A DNA stretch of 64,000 nt from Xestospongia muta (Eukaryota; Porifera; Demospongiae; Haplosclerida; Petrosiidae): positions 7,807,461 to 7,871,460 of the forward strand of contig OY848919.1 of the NCBI GenBank assembly GCA_963693285.1, written 5' to 3'. The notes beneath the pieces are model-generated. The model did no database searches, was not told where the DNA came from, and was given only the letters and a program-made list of their open reading frames with translations. This document shows, in pieces, positions 61,311 to 64,000 of the stretch; the first letter of the stretch is position 1; each line of letters opens with the position of its first letter. The position numbers were made by a program, and so were the translations under genes.

Positions 61311-63665
61311 TTATTTTCCTTGATGTAGTTCATTATACTTCGTGGCTGCTGACTTAGATGCCTTGAGTACATTTTTCAGTGGTTCCCAGGAGAAGCAAGA
61401 GTCTCCATTAGCCAGTTTAATAGTTACAATTGAAGATAGAGTTCCATTGGGGTCAAGACATGATTGTGTGGGTGTCTTATTTAGCTTTATTAAATTGAAG
61501 ACTCTTTCTTCTCCTGCATTACTGTGTGGTATGCACAATATCAGCATAGCAAGTTTGAAGAGGTTGGAAAATCTCTTTGAGCCATCAACATTACAAATTG
61601 TGGCTATGTGGCTCCAGATTAGATCCATTTTATTGTGTTCTGTTCTGATTTCGTTTTCAGCGATGATTGCTTCTTTCCAAACATGCTGTGGAATATGAGA
61701 GTTCTCTAGTAGTTAATAAACAATGAATTCTTCCTGAAGTCTATCAAGCTCAGTAGGAGCAAATTGCAGTTAGTTGGAATAGGTAGAACAAAAATATTCA
61801 ACAGAAGTGAAGGAACAGTTAGTTCTCTGTGCAGATGACCTGCTCAATCATTAAAAGTTCTTGCAAATGGTAATTTCTGCAATGCTTGAGTAGTAGCATC
61901 TACATAGTAAGCCCTTACTGACTTGTAGAATGTTTTCATTGCATTTTCATCAATATCGCCATTTTCAAGTAGCCGGCATATTGATTGCTTTGTCATTACT
62001 CCTATAGTCAGTTCACTGTAACTAAGCTGATTGTCTTCACACAGATAGTCAACATTGGTCACATCATCCTCAACTCTAATAGCCTCGATCTTCATGAATA
62101 ATGCTCTGATCTCATCAGCAATAAGAAATATGGTGGGATATTCTCTTGCAAGAGAAGATTAAGTCTACTAAATACAGGCAAAATAGCCTGATAGAAGACC
62201 AAGTCCACTTCTGAAATTGGATTCTCAAAGACAACACGTAATCAATTAAACCTGGGTTGGAGTTCATTCTCAGATAGAAAGTAGCTTTTCAGTGATTGAT
62301 AAAGCTGTAATATCCGATGAACGGCTTGTTCTAGGCTCAGCCAACAGACACTGACATACCTAACAATCTCCCAATAATTGCTGTCGCAAAACTCACAAAA
62401 CTCGTTCAGGACACCCTTGCGCTTTGTACTTTTGTCAAACCAATCGAAGATGTCTATACACATATCTTCTACGTCAAACTTAGAGACTCTGTGAAGTACT
62501 TCCAATGCATGGGATCCAATATTATGGAGTAAATGGCAGAGGCAACCCATGAAGTAGCATGCAGGGTTTCTTTCTTGTACTTCAGTCTTAATAGAATGAT
62601 GTCGCCCAATATTTACACTGGCGTTGTTTACACCAAACCTGACACAATGCTGCCATGGAATGTTTAGAGTTGATAGAACACTGTCAACCTTTGCAAAAAT
62701 TGCTGAAGCCATGCCACAATATCACCCAGATGTAGTACACATATCTAGTAATTGTGTAGTAACCTGTCACCTGGAGTGATCATAGATCCTAACTGTGAGT
62801 GGATTTAACTTCTCCAGGTTAGTGTCATTGGAGCCATCAATCAGAAGACTAAAAGGTTCAATTTTCATACTTTCAACCAAGGCATCTGTAGATAAGTGAA
62901 AAATATACAAATATAATCGACAGCATATTAATCGGACTGAAAATAGACCCTCTCACTCACTTTCATCACCTACACATACACACATTATGTACAAGCACAT
63001 ACACAGAGCCACAAATATCAGTCTTCACCTTTAAAATATGGTGCAATTCCAAAGTTCAAGATGGAGGTTGCCTTTGTTTGACGATTAACATATTTCTTCG
63101 CCACTGTACTGTCGCTAATACGTCACGAACAAGGGGAGTAAGATGATCAGAGATCGCCAATGGAAGATTATGCTTAACAATAAAGTTTGCCATCTTTACT
63201 TCGGCACGAATAATCTGTATGAATATAACCGAAGAACAATTACCACCTATACAGACTCTTAAACCTAAAAGGAATAACCAAGTGACTCACTTGTCTGCTA
63301 GTGGATCTGGCCTAAAGGACAACTAAGTCTGTGTCTTAATTTCCCTCGATAACCTCTGGTGGTTCTTCCCAGCAATATGACTTCTGACATCTGTTATTCC
63401 CTGGTGTGCACAGCTCAGGGTCTTGCAACACACTGTACATCTAAAGCTGAACGGATCATGAGGCACAGACCCAATAAAAGTCCAGGTTTTTGTCCGATCC
63501 TTAGAAAATCTCAACTTGTATTTGTAGGCACCCAAGAACCTCGCCTGTTTCGGCCTTGATTCAAGCTCCAGGCCACTGCTTTGATCATCATCATAATCTA
63601 AGTCATCACACGTACCACAACTGTCACTAATACGACTAGAAGATGAGCTTGAACCTAGGCCCTAG
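61311..63665 (-). pseudogene. hAT-like transposase pseudogene with BED-type finger
   Basis: From right to left: an acidic S/D-rich start (ISDSCGTCDDLDYDDDQSSG, near 63590), a BED-like finger (63323-63535: FRCTVCCKTLSCAHQGITDV, RSHIAGKNH), a middle (about 62760-63240: MANFIVKHNLPLAISDHLTP, later KIEPFSLLIDGSNDTNLEKL), the RNase-H-like core (62242-62712: CVRFGVNNASVNIGRHHSIK, GCLCHLLHNIGSHA, IFDWFDKSTKRKGVL), 61844-62095 (FYKSVRAYYVDATTQALQKL) and the hAT C-terminal dimerisation part (61311-61628: LAMLILCIPHSNAGEERVF). Stops and frameshifts lie at about 63120, 62760 and 62230. No terminal repeats were identified. Confidence 0.7.
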
Positions 63666-63669
63666 ATGA

Positions 63670-64000
63670 TTCGTCTCAGCCATGTGGCATTCACAGTAGG
63701 TCAAAGTGCAAGCGCTCGCATTCGATTCCACCAAAGGTGGGCGGAGGTCTTAGGCATGAGAATTGACTTGGATCTGCCATGAGAATTTCTTCCTTTCCTG
63801 TGAGACCGTGAGAACATTGGGGAATCAGTGAGACTTATGAAAAATCCGTGAGTTGTTGTTAGTGTGTGTGAATGTGTATGAATTTCAACGATTTCTTGTA
63901 TTATTGTAACTAAGTACTTGTTTTACTGCCAAGTGAACTATGTCTTGTCTGACGACATATACAGCATCTTTTGTTTTGACAATAATATAGTTTCAGTAGG
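63670..64000. other. Window end
   Basis: A somewhat GC-richer stretch (GGTGGGCGGAGG near 63736) followed by GTGAGA-rich text. No feature is supported. It may include the 5' end of the hAT-like element. Confidence 0.3.

Noticed and set aside
61342..61698. Plus-strand 118-aa frame
   Set aside because: Antisense of the hAT dimerisation domain.

Overview
The window is AT-rich eukaryotic nuclear DNA with short GT-AG introns, scattered short exons and many decayed transposons. The gene content (SRCR repeats, death-fold exons, a death-domain/coiled-coil/LRR protein, and BEL/Pao, piggyBac, hAT and MULE-like remnants) points to an early-branching marine animal. I think a demosponge such as Amphimedon is most likely, judged from family resemblance only. 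Nothing looks bacterial: there are no operons, CRISPR arrays, tRNAs or rRNAs that I can see.

Layout. 1-3.6 kb: two related first exons in divergent orientation, then a decayed SRCR cluster and a 155-bp tandem duplication. 4-9.8 kb: two minisatellite arrays built on the same 28-bp monomer, the second organised as a 56-bp dimer with longer higher-order units, followed by a compact GC-rich block that can fold (9952-10085). 10.6-13 kb: exons of a broken death-domain gene. 13.6-15.1 kb: BEL/Pao gag remnant. 15.3-18.1 kb: spliced, decayed MULE-like transposase gene.

18109-30788: the centrepiece, a 12.7-kb DNA transposon with about 1.4-kb terminal inverted repeats and a perfect 6-bp target duplication (AGGATA). 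It carries an apparently intact three-exon DDE integrase (483 aa) and, convergent to it, a ten-exon gene for a protein with a C2HC UBZ-like finger, a ubiquitin-interacting motif and a HECT ubiquitin-ligase domain, broken by one homopolymer frameshift. The element interrupted the MULE-like remnant.

31.3-33.4 kb: hAT and SWIM-finger (MULE-type) remnants. 35478-41985: a complete twelve-exon gene (920 aa) whose splice phases all agree, encoding a death domain, a second conserved region, coiled coil from small phase 1-1 exons, and LRRs. 42-45 kb: a LINE remnant and a pseudogene of N-acetylglucosamine-6-phosphate deacetylase. 45.2-53.3 kb: a tandem segmental duplication in which an LRR-exon fragment is followed by a multi-pass membrane protein gene. 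One copy carries a dead piggyBac insertion and the other a 966-bp insertion, and each copy serves as the empty site for the other. 55474-55710: a foldback MITE with a near-perfect 9-bp target duplication. 58.6-59.2 kb: a decayed duplicate of part of the death/LRR gene. 61.3-63.7 kb: another hAT-type pseudogene.

All functions are read by eye from motifs. No database search was run.
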